Source of the DNA: Thiotrichaceae bacterium | Lineage (GTDB): Bacteria > Pseudomonadota > Gammaproteobacteria > Thiotrichales > Thiotrichaceae | Assembly: GCA_027030285.1 (NCBI GenBank) | Contig: JALVFC010000128.1 | Span: forward strand, 1 to 13,812 | Length of the DNA stretch: 13,812 nucleotides | Reading direction: 5' to 3' | Shown: positions 1-7,414 of the stretch, in pieces | How positions within the stretch are numbered: the stretch's first letter is position 1 | How the letters are laid out: each line of letters starts with the position of its first letter | Position numbers and translations under genes: made by a program | The notes under the pieces: generated by a model | Database searches by the model: none | The model's input: only the letters and a program-made list of their open reading frames with translations | What the model was told of the DNA's origin: nothing

Positions 1-1
1 A

Positions 2-376
2 CTGGAAGCCCGTGTCCCCATGCTGGATATTAAACTGGTTGCCTATATCGAATCACTGCCATTGTCTTATCGGCTGGCATTGTCACGCAGCAAAATTGTG
101 CATAAACGCATGGCAGAGAGCTATCTGCCTTCCAGCATTGTGCATCGCAAGAAAAAAGGCTTCCAGGTTCCATTTGGCACCTGGTCCAGAGGCATCTGGA
201 AAGACTGGATAGCGGCTATTCTGCTCGATCGCAATGCAGCGCATTTTTCTGCACTCGATTATGCCACGGTGCAGAAACTCTGGAATCAGCACCAGGCTAA
301 CAAGCCGGATCGCAGTCGGCAGATATTTGCCTTGTTGATGCTTGCCGTATGGTGGCAGCAGCAGGCGATGGGCTAG
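2..376 (+). CDS. Asparagine synthetase-type amidotransferase, C-terminal end (partial)
   Basis: The reading frame is open from base 2 and ends at the TAG at 374-376, giving about 124 residues of a protein that begins outside the window. It opens with LEARVPMLD, then SRSKIVHKRMAE and HRKKKGFQVPFGTW. These match the end of the ATP-pyrophosphatase (synthetase) domain of class B asparagine synthetases: the 'ARVPFLD' strand, the 'K..LR' helix and the 'RPKKGF..P...W' loop. Family members transfer glutamine-derived ammonia to an adenylated carboxylate. Copies inside exopolysaccharide clusters are commonly thought to amidate uronic acids rather than make asparagine. The downstream ManNAcA genes fit that idea, but this is inference. 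The N-terminal glutaminase domain is not visible. A 176-bp gap holding a palindromic repeat separates it from the next gene. Confidence 0.88.
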   Translation: MEARVPMLDIKLVAYIESLPLSYRLALSRSKIVHKRMAESYLPSSIVHRKKKGFQVPFGTWSRGIWKDWIAAILLDRNAAHFSALDYATVQKLWNQHQANKPDRSRQIFALLMLAVWWQQQAMG

Positions 377-409
377 AGAGCAGCCCCGTAACGAGATGGA
401 TCTCATTAG

Positions 410-492
410 AGGCGTGCAAGTATTTAGTAAAAGTTTCAATTGGGTGTGCCGACGGAGGAGGCGCACCCTGCACAAGAATACATGCACAGCCT
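410..492. repeat. Short palindromic repeat (REP/mini-MITE-like), copy 1
   Basis: This lies in the gap between the amidotransferase gene and the WecG-type gene. The core at 442-468 is an imperfect hairpin: GGGTGTGCC, a 9-base spacer, then GGCGCACCC, with one G-T type mismatch. The outer ends are also inverted repeats of each other: AGGCGTGCAAGTATT on the left and AATACATGCACAGCCT on the right. A related sequence, with the same GC-rich core and an almost identical AATACTTGTACAGCCT end, is nested inside the element at 8567-8782. No coding potential is evident. The function is unknown. It may affect transcript stability or partial termination between the flanking genes. Confidence 0.7.
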
Positions 493-552
493 TATTACCT
501 TACCCCTTTTATATTTTTCCCCAAAAAGTGTGATTAACACAAGGAAGTCATC

Positions 553-1350
553 ATGATTAACCTGTTTGGAACACATATGCATACGCTAACCATGCAAGAA
601 ACGGTCAGCACCATTAATAAACGTATTAACAACAAAATCTTCACCCAGCATGTGGTGGTTAATGTTGCCAAAATTGTCAACATGCAGCGCGATGCTGTAT
701 TGCGAGAGTCTGTTAACAGCAGCGATATTATCAATATTGACGGCATGGGACTGCTATGGGGTGCCCGCCTGTTTAGCAAGGAAGTCACCGAGCGTGTTTC
801 AGGTATCGACCTGTTCTACGAACTACTGAAAAGCGCACAACAAACAGGCAAAAGAGTCTTTCTGCTTGGCGCTACCCCAAAAGTACTGGGTAAGACACTC
901 ATTAATCTGAAAAAACAATATCCTCATCTGAATATCACCGGTGTTCAGCATGGTTACTTCCAGGAGAATGAGGAAGCTGAAATTGCCCAACGCATCCACG
1001 ACTCTGGTGCAGAACTCCTTTTTGTTGCCATGAGTTCACCGAAAAAGGAAAACTTTATCAACCGCTGGAAAAATCACTTTGGTGTCAGCTTTGTCATGGG
1101 TGTAGGCGGTACCTTCGATATCGTTGCTGGCAAGACCCAACGCGCACCAGTATGGATGCAAAAGGCAGGACTGGAATGGTTCTACCGCGTGATGCAGGAG
1201 CCTACCCGACTCTGGAAGCGATATCTTTACACCAATAGCAAATTTGCCTGGATGCTGTTACGCGGTGGTTTTGACAGGCAATTCAGAATACATGGCTCTC
1301 GTCGAATAAAACGCCGCCATTTATCTCAAATAAAAGGAAATTCTGAATAG
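553..1350 (+). CDS. WecG/TagA/CpsF family glycosyltransferase (GT26)
   Basis: A 265-residue protein, close to the usual family length. It probably transfers an N-acetylmannosamine-type sugar (ManNAc or ManNAcA) from UDP to a lipid-linked acceptor at the inner face of the cytoplasmic membrane. Recognisable blocks are VVVNVAKIVNMQRD (34-47), the INIDGMG motif (60-66) with the likely catalytic Asp63 (equivalent to the Asp of TagA), RVSGIDLFYELL (81-92), LLFVAMSSPKKENF (155-168) and GVGGTFDIVAGKTQRAP (around 183-199). It ends in the basic, aromatic GLEWFYRVMQEPTRLWKRYL segment that holds such enzymes at the membrane. The ATG at 553 is chosen because AAGGAA lies at 541-546. The neighbouring wecB/wecC pair would supply UDP-ManNAcA, so a WecG-like specificity is favoured over TagA, by inference. 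Confidence 0.92.
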   Translation: MINLFGTHMHTLTMQETVSTINKRINNKIFTQHVVVNVAKIVNMQRDAVLRESVNSSDIINIDGMGLLWGARLFSKEVTERVSGIDLFYELLKSAQQTGKRVFLLGATPKVLGKTLINLKKQYPHLNITGVQHGYFQENEEAEIAQRIHDSGAELLFVAMSSPKKENFINRWKNHFGVSFVMGVGGTFDIVAGKTQRAPVWMQKAGLEWFYRVMQEPTRLWKRYLYTNSKFAWMLLRGGFDRQFRIHGSRRIKRRHLSQIKGNSE

Positions 1351-1428
1351 AAACACTCCCCATGATCAATATCCTGTATATCGTTCAGGCTATTGTTTTC
1401 CTATAATATTATTACCAAGTCACAAGCT

Positions 1429-3627
1429 ATGATTATTTACAACCCGGATAATGACGCCGCTGCTGGTGCAGGAAAAAGCCTGGATATTTACAGACCCTCT
1501 GCGGTTAATACGCAGAGCACAAATCAGGCAATAATAATCCCATCCAGCACCGGCTCGACAAACACTGCATCATTTGACCTTTTCAAAATCCTCTCCACCC
1601 TGCTACACAGAAAGTGGACAGTCATCGGTATAACATTGCTATTTGCTGCATTGGCTCTGTTAATCAGTTTTATTATCAAGCCTGTATACCGAGCCAGTGC
1701 CACTGTGGAGATTGCCAGAAAACCGTATCAGGTGGTGGAGTTTGGCACAGTAGTACGAGCCGATGAAGATAATGAGTTCTACAGCACCCAATACGGTTTG
1801 CTGAAAAGCCCGACCCTGGCAGGCAAAGTCATTAAAAAACTCAAACTGACAGCTACCCAGCTCAACACCACCCGCACCAAAGACCCTAAAAAGATTCTGA
1901 AAAAAAAGACCATAGAAGAGTTGTTTTTGTCACATTTAATGATCACCCCCATACCACAAAGCCGGCTGGTTAATATATCCTTTGAAAACAATGATCCGAA
2001 ACTCGCCACCAAAATCACCAATACACTGGTGGAGAGTTATATCCTGTCCAATATGGAAAAAAAGCGCAGTGCAACTTCCTACACACGGGACTATCTGGAG
2101 AAGAGGGTGCATGAAGCCAAGCGCAAACTGGAGACCTCCGAACTGAAGTTAAATGACTATGCCAGCCAGAACAACATTATCAAATTTGACGAAGACCAAA
2201 AGGTCAAATTAGCAGCACTGAAGAAACTGGAAGAAATGTTAGCCGAAGCTGACGGCAGACGAGTCGAAGCACAAAGTAGCAACCAGCAGGCGCAATCCTC
2301 ACCGGACGTGCTGGCAGAGGCTTTCAGAAGCAGTAGCGTACTGCAAACTTTACGATTATCCAAAGCACAACTTGAAGCGGAGTATCAGGAAAAGCTGCAA
2401 ACCTTCAAGCCTTCATACCCCGGCATGTTACAGCTCAAAAAGCGTATCAATCAGCTCACCAGCGATATTGCCGCCGAAAAGAAAATTCTTGTGCGCCAAA
2501 CCCGTACTTCAGCTGGCAACCGCTATAAAACATCTACCCGTGAAGTGAAAAAACTGACGCAGAAAATTACCAACCTGCAAAACGAACTCATGCAGATACA
2601 AAACAAAACCGTTGAATTCAACAATATCAAACGCGAAGTATCCAGCAATCAACACCTCTACAACACACTGTTGAAACGCCTGAACGAAGTCACAGTGGCT
2701 AGCGATGCAGCTGTCAATAACATCTCCGTAATTAGCCAGGCGTACATCCCCAAGAAAAAGATCAAACCCAAACGTGCATTGAATCTGGCGGCAGGAACGC
2801 TACTAGGCTTGTTCACTGGCTCGTTACTGGCACTGTTTCTGGAACTAACCAGAGGCAAAATTCGCAATGAAAATGATATTAAGCAGCTATCACACTTGCC
2901 CCTGTTAGGTAGTATTCCAACAATCAAAAGCACTTCAAAAAAAGGCACATTGCTATTTACCAATCGCTCCGCCCTTACCGAAGCCTTTCGCACTTTGAGA
3001 ACCAATTTAACCTATGCAGTGGGCAATAACCCACCAGAATCAATACTGATTACCAGTTCGGCGGAAAATGAAGGCAAATCGACAACTGCCCTGAACCTCG
3101 CAACAGCCTATGCACGCATGGGGAAAAACGTCCTGCTCATTGATGGAGATATGCGCAAACCATCTATAGGCGAGGAATATTTTCATGCAAAAAACAAATT
3201 AGGACTCACGGATTATTTAAAAAATAAAGCCAGTCTAATCGATATCACCAAGTCAACAGACATGCCACGGCTGTATATTATTCCAGTGGGTAGCATACCC
3301 AGCAATCCTGTTGAGCTGCTTGCTACCAACAGGATGGCAAGACTGGTTTCGCTTTCCGAGAAAAAGTTTGACATGGTTATTATAGACTCACCACCCGTCC
3401 TTGATATCTCTGACTCCATCATTCTGTCAAGCATGGTAGACGCGACCATTCTTGTCGTAAAAATGAATAACAGCCTGATCTCGGACGTTGCGCATTCACT
3501 GGAAAGACTTCAGCACAATTACAGCAGCCTGCTAGGTGTCATAGCAACCCACACCAAAGCCAAATATCGTGACTATGGCACAAACACAGGCAAATCACGT
3601 TACGCCGGTCTGTCACTATCTGCATAA
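1429..3627 (+). CDS. Wzz-type chain-length protein fused to bacterial tyrosine kinase (Wzc/BY-kinase family)
   Basis: Inner-membrane co-polymerase of exopolysaccharide export with a cytoplasmic autokinase. From the ATG at 1429 (732 aa), TM1 is at about 64-83, followed by the Wzz signature KPVYRASATVEIARKP. Long periplasmic coiled-coil stretches rich in K/E/L/Q follow, then the proline-rich IPKKKIKPKRA and TM2 at about 450-472. The BY-kinase domain has Walker A (SSAENEGKST, about 543), Walker A' (VLLIDGDMRKP, about 568) and Walker B (MVIIDSPP, about 649). The tail has a small tyrosine cluster (KYRDYG, SRYAG), the usual autophosphorylation site. The start is uncertain: a TTG at 1393 would add 12 residues and neither site has a convincing Shine-Dalgarno. 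A 14-codon ORF (1362-1406) overlaps that TTG. It probably sets polymer length together with a polymerase and outer-membrane exporter not in this window. Confidence 0.93.
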   Translation: MIIYNPDNDAAAGAGKSLDIYRPSAVNTQSTNQAIIIPSSTGSTNTASFDLFKILSTLLHRKWTVIGITLLFAALALLISFIIKPVYRASATVEIARKPYQVVEFGTVVRADEDNEFYSTQYGLLKSPTLAGKVIKKLKLTATQLNTTRTKDPKKILKKKTIEELFLSHLMITPIPQSRLVNISFENNDPKLATKITNTLVESYILSNMEKKRSATSYTRDYLEKRVHEAKRKLETSELKLNDYASQNNIIKFDEDQKVKLAALKKLEEMLAEADGRRVEAQSSNQQAQSSPDVLAEAFRSSSVLQTLRLSKAQLEAEYQEKLQTFKPSYPGMLQLKKRINQLTSDIAAEKKILVRQTRTSAGNRYKTSTREVKKLTQKITNLQNELMQIQNKTVEFNNIKREVSSNQHLYNTLLKRLNEVTVASDAAVNNISVISQAYIPKKKIKPKRALNLAAGTLLGLFTGSLLALFLELTRGKIRNENDIKQLSHLPLLGSIPTIKSTSKKGTLLFTNRSALTEAFRTLRTNLTYAVGNNPPESILITSSAENEGKSTTALNLATAYARMGKNVLLIDGDMRKPSIGEEYFHAKNKLGLTDYLKNKASLIDITKSTDMPRLYIIPVGSIPSNPVELLATNRMARLVSLSEKKFDMVIIDSPPVLDISDSIILSSMVDATILVVKMNNSLISDVAHSLERLQHNYSSLLGVIATHTKAKYRDYGTNTGKSRYAGLSLSA

Positions 3628-3657
3628 GCATGTTGCCAAATCTTATCTACCCCACAA

Positions 3658-3825
3658 ACTAGTACAGCGTTCAGCAATTACGACTAACAATCTGGCGATC
3701 TAAATCCTTGATAACATCGTTATCACTCCTCCCCATAGTCCTGCCATGACTCGTCATGATGCCTTGTTCTCAAGGATTTATCCTCGCCAGAGTTATTCGC
3801 CTTAATTACTGAATGCTGTACTAGT
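3658..3825. mobile_element. MITE-like element, copy 1 (168 bp)
   Basis: The two ends are long imperfect inverted repeats of about 54-56 bp. The left arm starts ACTAGTACAGCGTTCAGC and the reverse complement of the right arm starts ACTAGTACAGCATTCAGT. Both continue through TCTGGCGA to a shared TAAATCCTTGA, so TAAATCCTTGA (3701-3711) pairs perfectly with TCAAGGATTTA (3770-3780). The centre holds two more small palindromes, GATAAC-ATC-GTTATC (3710-3724) and CATGAC-TC-GTCATG (3745-3758). If the ends are read as GTACAG...CTGTAC, both sides are flanked by TA, which would fit a TA-duplicating transposase of the IS630/mariner type. That assignment is inference. No ORF lies inside. It sits between the BY-kinase gene and wecB. 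Confidence 0.82.
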
Positions 3826-3840
3826 CCGGATGCAATCCGG
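3826..3840. other. Perfect hairpin abutting the MITE, upstream of wecB
   Basis: CCGGAT-GCA-ATCCGG forms a perfect 6-bp stem with a 3-base loop, directly after the right arm of MITE copy 1 and 37 bp before the wecB start chosen here. The following ATCCGGGGAA (3835-3844) recurs at the matching place beyond the other MITE copy (reverse strand, 8551-8560), just upstream of the GH84 gene. It may therefore belong to the mobile unit or be a conserved 5'-leader piece. Function is not determined. Confidence 0.5.
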
Positions 3841-3877
3841 GGAATACTACCAAGCCCTTATCCAAGAACCCCACACC

Positions 3878-5011
3878 ATGAAAAAAAGAATCCTTTTTGT
3901 ATTCGGCACACGTCCTGAAGCCATAAAAATGGCAACCGTTATCAAGACACTTCAGGAAGACAAGGCATTTGAGGTCAAGGTCTGTGTCACAGCACAACAT
4001 CGGGAAATGCTGGATCAGGTGCTCAGACTCTTCTCAATCGTCCCGGATTATGACCTGGATATCATGAAACCTGGGCAGGATTTAAGTGATATTACTGCAG
4101 AAGTTATCCTGGGTTTGCGTGCAGTGCTCGCCGACTATCAACCCCATCATGTACTGGTACACGGTGATACCACAACTACCCTGGCTGCCAGCCTTGCCAG
4201 CTACTACGCGCAGATTCCAGTCTGTCATGTTGAAGCCGGGCTGCGTACAGATGATATTTATTCACCCTGGCCTGAAGAAATGAACAGAAGGCTAACCAGC
4301 AGAGTAACAGATATCCACTTCGCCCCCACCGAGTGGGCAAAAGAAAACCTGTTAAAAGAAGGCGTCCAGAAAGAAAAAATCACTGTCACTGGCAATACAG
4401 TTATTGATGCTCTGCTCTGGGTATCTGAAAAAATAGAGAAAGAAGCTTCCCTGTCATCTGCACTGGAAAAGAAATTTCCTTTTGTGGCACATGCAAAAGA
4501 ACTGGACGAGAAAATAATTCTCGTCACAGGGCATCGGCGGGAAAATTTTGGCAAGTCCTTTGAAGATATTTGTCACGCCCTGCTGGAAATCGCCAATGAC
4601 GGCGGTGTACAAATCATTTATCCCGTCCACCTGAATCCCAATGTGCAACAACCAGTGTATGACATTCTGGGCAATCACTCACGCATTCACCTGATTGATC
4701 CTGTAGGTTATTTGCCATTTGTCTACCTGATGAACCAGTCACACATCATTATCACCGACTCGGGTGGCATCCAGGAAGAAGCCCCCTCACTGGGCAAACC
4801 CGTACTGGTCATGCGTAACACCACCGAACGCCCTGAGGCCATTCGCGCCAAAACCGCACAGCTGGTAGGCACCGATCCGGAGACGATTATTCGTGAAACC
4901 AGGCGCTTGCTTTATGACCCGGTGCACTATCTGAAAATCAGTTTTACACACAACCCTTACGGCGATGGGGACGCCAGTCAACGTATTATGGAGAGACTTA
5001 GACATGCTTAA
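3878..5011 (+). CDS. wecB: UDP-N-acetylglucosamine 2-epimerase (non-hydrolysing)
   Basis: Cytosolic enzyme that interconverts UDP-GlcNAc and UDP-ManNAc. From the ATG at 3878 the protein has 377 residues, matching the roughly 376 of E. coli WecB, and starts MKKRILFVFGTRPEAIKM as the family does. An upstream in-frame ATG at 3830 would add 16 residues but overlaps the hairpin at the MITE edge and has no family counterpart. Active-site blocks are present: VHGDTTTT (Asp97), CHVEAGLRT (Glu119), SPWPEEMNR (Glu133), VTGHRRENFG (His219), YPVHLNP and TDSGGIQEEAPSLGKPVL. Near the C-terminus the usual EAGT is RAKT. Its last codons overlap the start of wecC, so the two are translationally coupled. Confidence 0.95.
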   Translation: MKKRILFVFGTRPEAIKMATVIKTLQEDKAFEVKVCVTAQHREMLDQVLRLFSIVPDYDLDIMKPGQDLSDITAEVILGLRAVLADYQPHHVLVHGDTTTTLAASLASYYAQIPVCHVEAGLRTDDIYSPWPEEMNRRLTSRVTDIHFAPTEWAKENLLKEGVQKEKITVTGNTVIDALLWVSEKIEKEASLSSALEKKFPFVAHAKELDEKIILVTGHRRENFGKSFEDICHALLEIANDGGVQIIYPVHLNPNVQQPVYDILGNHSRIHLIDPVGYLPFVYLMNQSHIIITDSGGIQEEAPSLGKPVLVMRNTTERPEAIRAKTAQLVGTDPETIIRETRRLLYDPVHYLKISFTHNPYGDGDASQRIMERLRHA

Positions 5012-6317
5012 CACGAAGTTTAAAACCGTAGCCATGATCGGCATGGGCTACATTGGATTGCCAAGTGCCGCACTGATGGCAGCAAACGGCATTCAGGTCA
5101 TTGGTGTGGATGTCAATCAAAAAGCCGTGGACACCATTAACCAGGGAAAAATTCACATTGTCGAACCCGGACTGGAAGCCTTGGTAAAACAGGTTGTTTC
5201 CTCCGGCAAGCTACGGGCAACGACCCAGGCAGAAGCTGCAGATGCTTTTCTGATTGCCGTACCAACCCCATTTAAAGGCAACCATCAACCTGACCTTTCC
5301 TTTATCAAATCCGCAGCCCTGGCGATAGCTCCTGTGCTGAAGCCCGACAATCTGATCATTCTGGAATCTACCAGCCCGGTGGGAACCACAAACAAACTGG
5401 CGACATGGTTAGCCGATGCAAGACCTGATTTAGACTTTACTGGCGAACAGGCTGATATTCATATTGCCTACTGCCCTGAAAGAGTCCTTCCCGGACAAAT
5501 ACTCAAGGAACTGGTCAATAATGACCGGATTGTCGGCGGCCTAAACCCGCAAAGTACCAAAGCTGCCGTTGACCTGTATAGTCAGTTTGTCAAAGGCAAG
5601 TGCTTGATGACCAATGCCCGTACAGCAGAAATGGCAAAACTGACCGAAAACTCATTCCGGGATGTCAATATTGCTTTTGCCAATGAGCTTTCACTGATCT
5701 GTGATGAACAGGATATCAATGTCTGGGAACTCATTGAGCTTGCCAATTATCATCCGCGTGTGAATATTCTTCAGCCCGGGCCGGGAGTTGGTGGGCATTG
5801 TATTGCCGTCGATCCCTGGTTTATCGTGGATTCAACACCACAGCAAAGCCTACTTATCAAACAGGCAAGAGAAGTGAATGACGGCAAGCCAGACTGGGTG
5901 ATTGACAAGGTCAAACAGGCTGTTCGCCATATCAAAAACCCGATCATCGGCTGCCTGGGACTGGCGTTTAAACCCGATGTAGATGATTTGCGAGAATCAC
6001 CATCACTGGCAATTGCAAAACGCCTGCAACAACAAATCAGCGGTACCGTCATCGCCGCAGAACCCAATATACTTGACTATGACGGTTTACAGATCCTGCC
6101 CTATCAACAGGTAGTGGAGCAGGCTGATATCCTGCTGATACTGGTAAAACATAAAGAGTTTTATGATTTACACCAACTTATCCCCAAAAACACCATTGTT
6201 ATTGATACCTGCGGCATCTTTAGCACCAGAACATTGCCCATAGAGTCACCGATTCATGCCACCACTGAGCGCTCTGAGACAGCCGCGACGCGGGCGATGG
6301 GTGGACATTACAGTTAA
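5004..6317 (+). CDS. wecC: UDP-N-acetyl-D-mannosamine dehydrogenase
   Basis: Oxidises UDP-ManNAc twice with NAD+ to UDP-ManNAcA in the cytosol, using the product of WecB. The ATG at 5004 overlaps the wecB stop by 8 bases and has GGAGAG at 4990-4995; this start puts the NAD-binding GMGYIGLP near the N-terminus, as in the family. Other blocks are VPTPF, ESTSPVGTT, YCPERVLPG, EMAKLTENSFRDVNIAFANE, PGPGVGGHCIAVDPWF with catalytic Cys266, and GLAFKPDVDDLRESPS in the UDP-binding domain. At 437 residues it is slightly longer than E. coli WecC (420); the extra part is a Ser/Thr/Glu-rich C-terminal tail of no evident function. A UDP-Glc or UDP-GalNAc dehydrogenase is possible in principle, but the neighbouring epimerase argues for WecC. 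Confidence 0.94.
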   Translation: MLNTKFKTVAMIGMGYIGLPSAALMAANGIQVIGVDVNQKAVDTINQGKIHIVEPGLEALVKQVVSSGKLRATTQAEAADAFLIAVPTPFKGNHQPDLSFIKSAALAIAPVLKPDNLIILESTSPVGTTNKLATWLADARPDLDFTGEQADIHIAYCPERVLPGQILKELVNNDRIVGGLNPQSTKAAVDLYSQFVKGKCLMTNARTAEMAKLTENSFRDVNIAFANELSLICDEQDINVWELIELANYHPRVNILQPGPGVGGHCIAVDPWFIVDSTPQQSLLIKQAREVNDGKPDWVIDKVKQAVRHIKNPIIGCLGLAFKPDVDDLRESPSLAIAKRLQQQISGTVIAAEPNILDYDGLQILPYQQVVEQADILLILVKHKEFYDLHQLIPKNTIVIDTCGIFSTRTLPIESPIHATTERSETAATRAMGGHYS

Positions 6318-6393
6318 ATAGCTTGTCTGCGAACAGACCAGGCTGTTCAATGCAACCGGAAGTGGGATTTAGAGACCCCAATAGACACGCTAT
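6318..6393. repeat. Short inverted-repeat-bounded segment between wecC and the prpC fragment
   Basis: ATAGCTTGTCT at 6318-6328 is repeated in inverted form as AGACACGCTAT at 6383-6393 (one mismatch in 11). The segment begins one base after the wecC stop codon and its right end supplies the TAG that terminates the prpC fragment. Inside, GTCTG-CGAA-CAGAC (6325-6338) is a perfect 5-bp stem with a tetraloop, but no T-run follows on either strand, so it is at best a weak bidirectional terminator. It could be the remnant of a short insertion or a deletion junction. The repeat is short, so chance is not excluded. Confidence 0.4.
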
Positions 6394-6923
6394 GGTGGTT
6401 TACCATGCAACAGATCCAGAAAGTGCGCACCAATAGAGTTTTCTTCAGTTTCCAGATCAATGCGTTGACCCGTTTGACTAAAGTGATACCAGTACAGCAG
6501 CATAGAACCAAGACTGGCAATCAGCTGATCAATGACAGCACGGGCATGATTGGCACTGTGCAAATCTTGATCCACCTGGCAGGCTCCCAGTGCGGAACAG
6601 GCAGTGCGCATAACATCCATGGGATGTGTGGTCGCGGGGATTTGTTCCAGTATTTTTTTAACGCAGGAGGGAAATTCACGCATCAACAGTAAACTGGTTT
6701 GATAGATGGCAAGTTCTTCCTGCGTAGGTAGCCTGCCATGCAGCAGCAAAAAAGCGACCTCTTCAAACTCTGCCTGTTTGGCAAGCTCATGAATATCATA
6801 GCCACGATAGCGCAAGTCATTACCATTGCGACCTAACGAGCAAATAGCCGTATTTCCAGCAACAGCGCCCGACAGGGCAACGGATTTTTTAGGTTTGGGA
6901 ACTGAACGGATTTGCTGGCTCAT
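6390..6923 (-). pseudogene. prpC: 2-methylcitrate synthase, N-terminal fragment
   Basis: The ATG at 6923 is preceded by GAGGGG and opens 177 codons that closely match the N-terminal half of PrpC-type citrate synthases: VALSGAVAGNTAICSLGR, NDLRYRGYDIHELA, FEEVAFLLLHGRLPT, HPMDVMRTACSALG and ASLGSMLLYWYH. Full-length enzymes have about 370-390 residues. This one ends at LLHGKPP followed by TAG, exactly where the family goes on toward the catalytic His/Asp region. The active-site histidines and the CoA-binding part are therefore missing, and no continuation was seen in the sequence beyond the stop, which is wecC. It should not make methylcitrate. The rest of the prp operon is absent. The reading frame is otherwise clean, which suggests a recent truncation. 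Confidence 0.87.
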
Positions 6924-7005
6924 TATTCACCCCTCTACATTTTTGGGGCATCGAAAGGATACCCCTTATCTTTATATAGCTCATTAGTTGAAAGTGGGCT
7001 AAGCA

Positions 7006-7267
7006 GTTACGTTTCGACACCAGAGTTCTTTTCACGCTATCAGGGACGCAGTGGTATGCAACAGAAACCGGGCTTAGACTATAGAAACCGAGACTTTTCT
7101 TACTGCCTTCATTGCTCAAGCGTAAGGAATGTCGTTGCACCTCCCTTTTCGTGGCTTTGACGAGCATAACGATTCAAAAAGTCGTTAAGAGCAACATCCC
7201 CGTAATCAAAAGCTTTACGATCATGCTGTTTTGAGAAGGGCTCTTCGTGCCAGGAGGACAACATCAT
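7006..7267 (-). pseudogene. GNAT N-acetyltransferase (TA-toxin-like), frameshifted and truncated
   Basis: Reading from the ATG at 7267, 52 codons give WHEEPFSKQHDRKAFD, GDVALNDFLNRYARQSHEKG and GATTFLTLEQ, then a TGA at 7109-7111. This is the N-terminus of the GNAT family that includes the toxins of DUF1778/GNAT modules. A frame one step over continues from about 7110 with GSKKSLGFYSLSPVSVAY and VPDSVKRTLV, the next conserved block of the same family. A single frameshift near 7110-7120 therefore splits the gene. Similarity fades after about 7006, before the acetyl-CoA-binding loop, where the leader of prpC begins. No antitoxin gene is recognisable in 7268-7414; only a short unrecognised frame ending AAAFALPE precedes the start. 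It is almost certainly non-functional. Confidence 0.75.
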
Positions 7268-7414
7268 TTATTATTCTGGTAGAGCAAAAGCCGCTGCCAC
7301 TAGTTTTTCATGAAGCATCCGTTTTTTGGTTCATCAATTGCAACAACACCTTAACCGCAACGAGTATAGATCTAAACACATGCTTTTAATATGAAAATTT
7401 ATGTTCGAGCCTGT

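Noticed and set aside
3830..3877. N-terminal extension of WecB from the ATG at 3830
   Set aside because: The extension overlaps a perfect hairpin next to the MITE, has no family counterpart, and the ATG at 3878 gives the standard length and N-terminus.
4965..5003. Upstream ATG for WecC
   Set aside because: It would push the Rossmann glycine motif away from the N-terminus; the ATG at 5004 has a good GGAGAG and the usual coupled overlap with wecB.
6325..6338. Intrinsic terminator after wecC
   Set aside because: The stem is only 5 bp and no T-run follows on either strand, so it is recorded only as part of the inverted-repeat segment.
6405..6692. A 95-codon + strand open frame opposite the prpC fragment
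   Set aside because: It lies wholly antisense to a clear PrpC-like protein and its translation resembles no family.
6889..7167. A 92-codon - strand open frame across the prpC leader
   Set aside because: Its middle part is the second frame of the GNAT pseudogene, its end overlaps the prpC start in another frame, and it has no ribosome site of its own. It is not a separate gene.
7268..7414. An antitoxin gene for the GNAT remnant
   Set aside because: Only short frames interrupted by stops are present, and none shows a recognisable DUF1778 or other antitoxin sequence.
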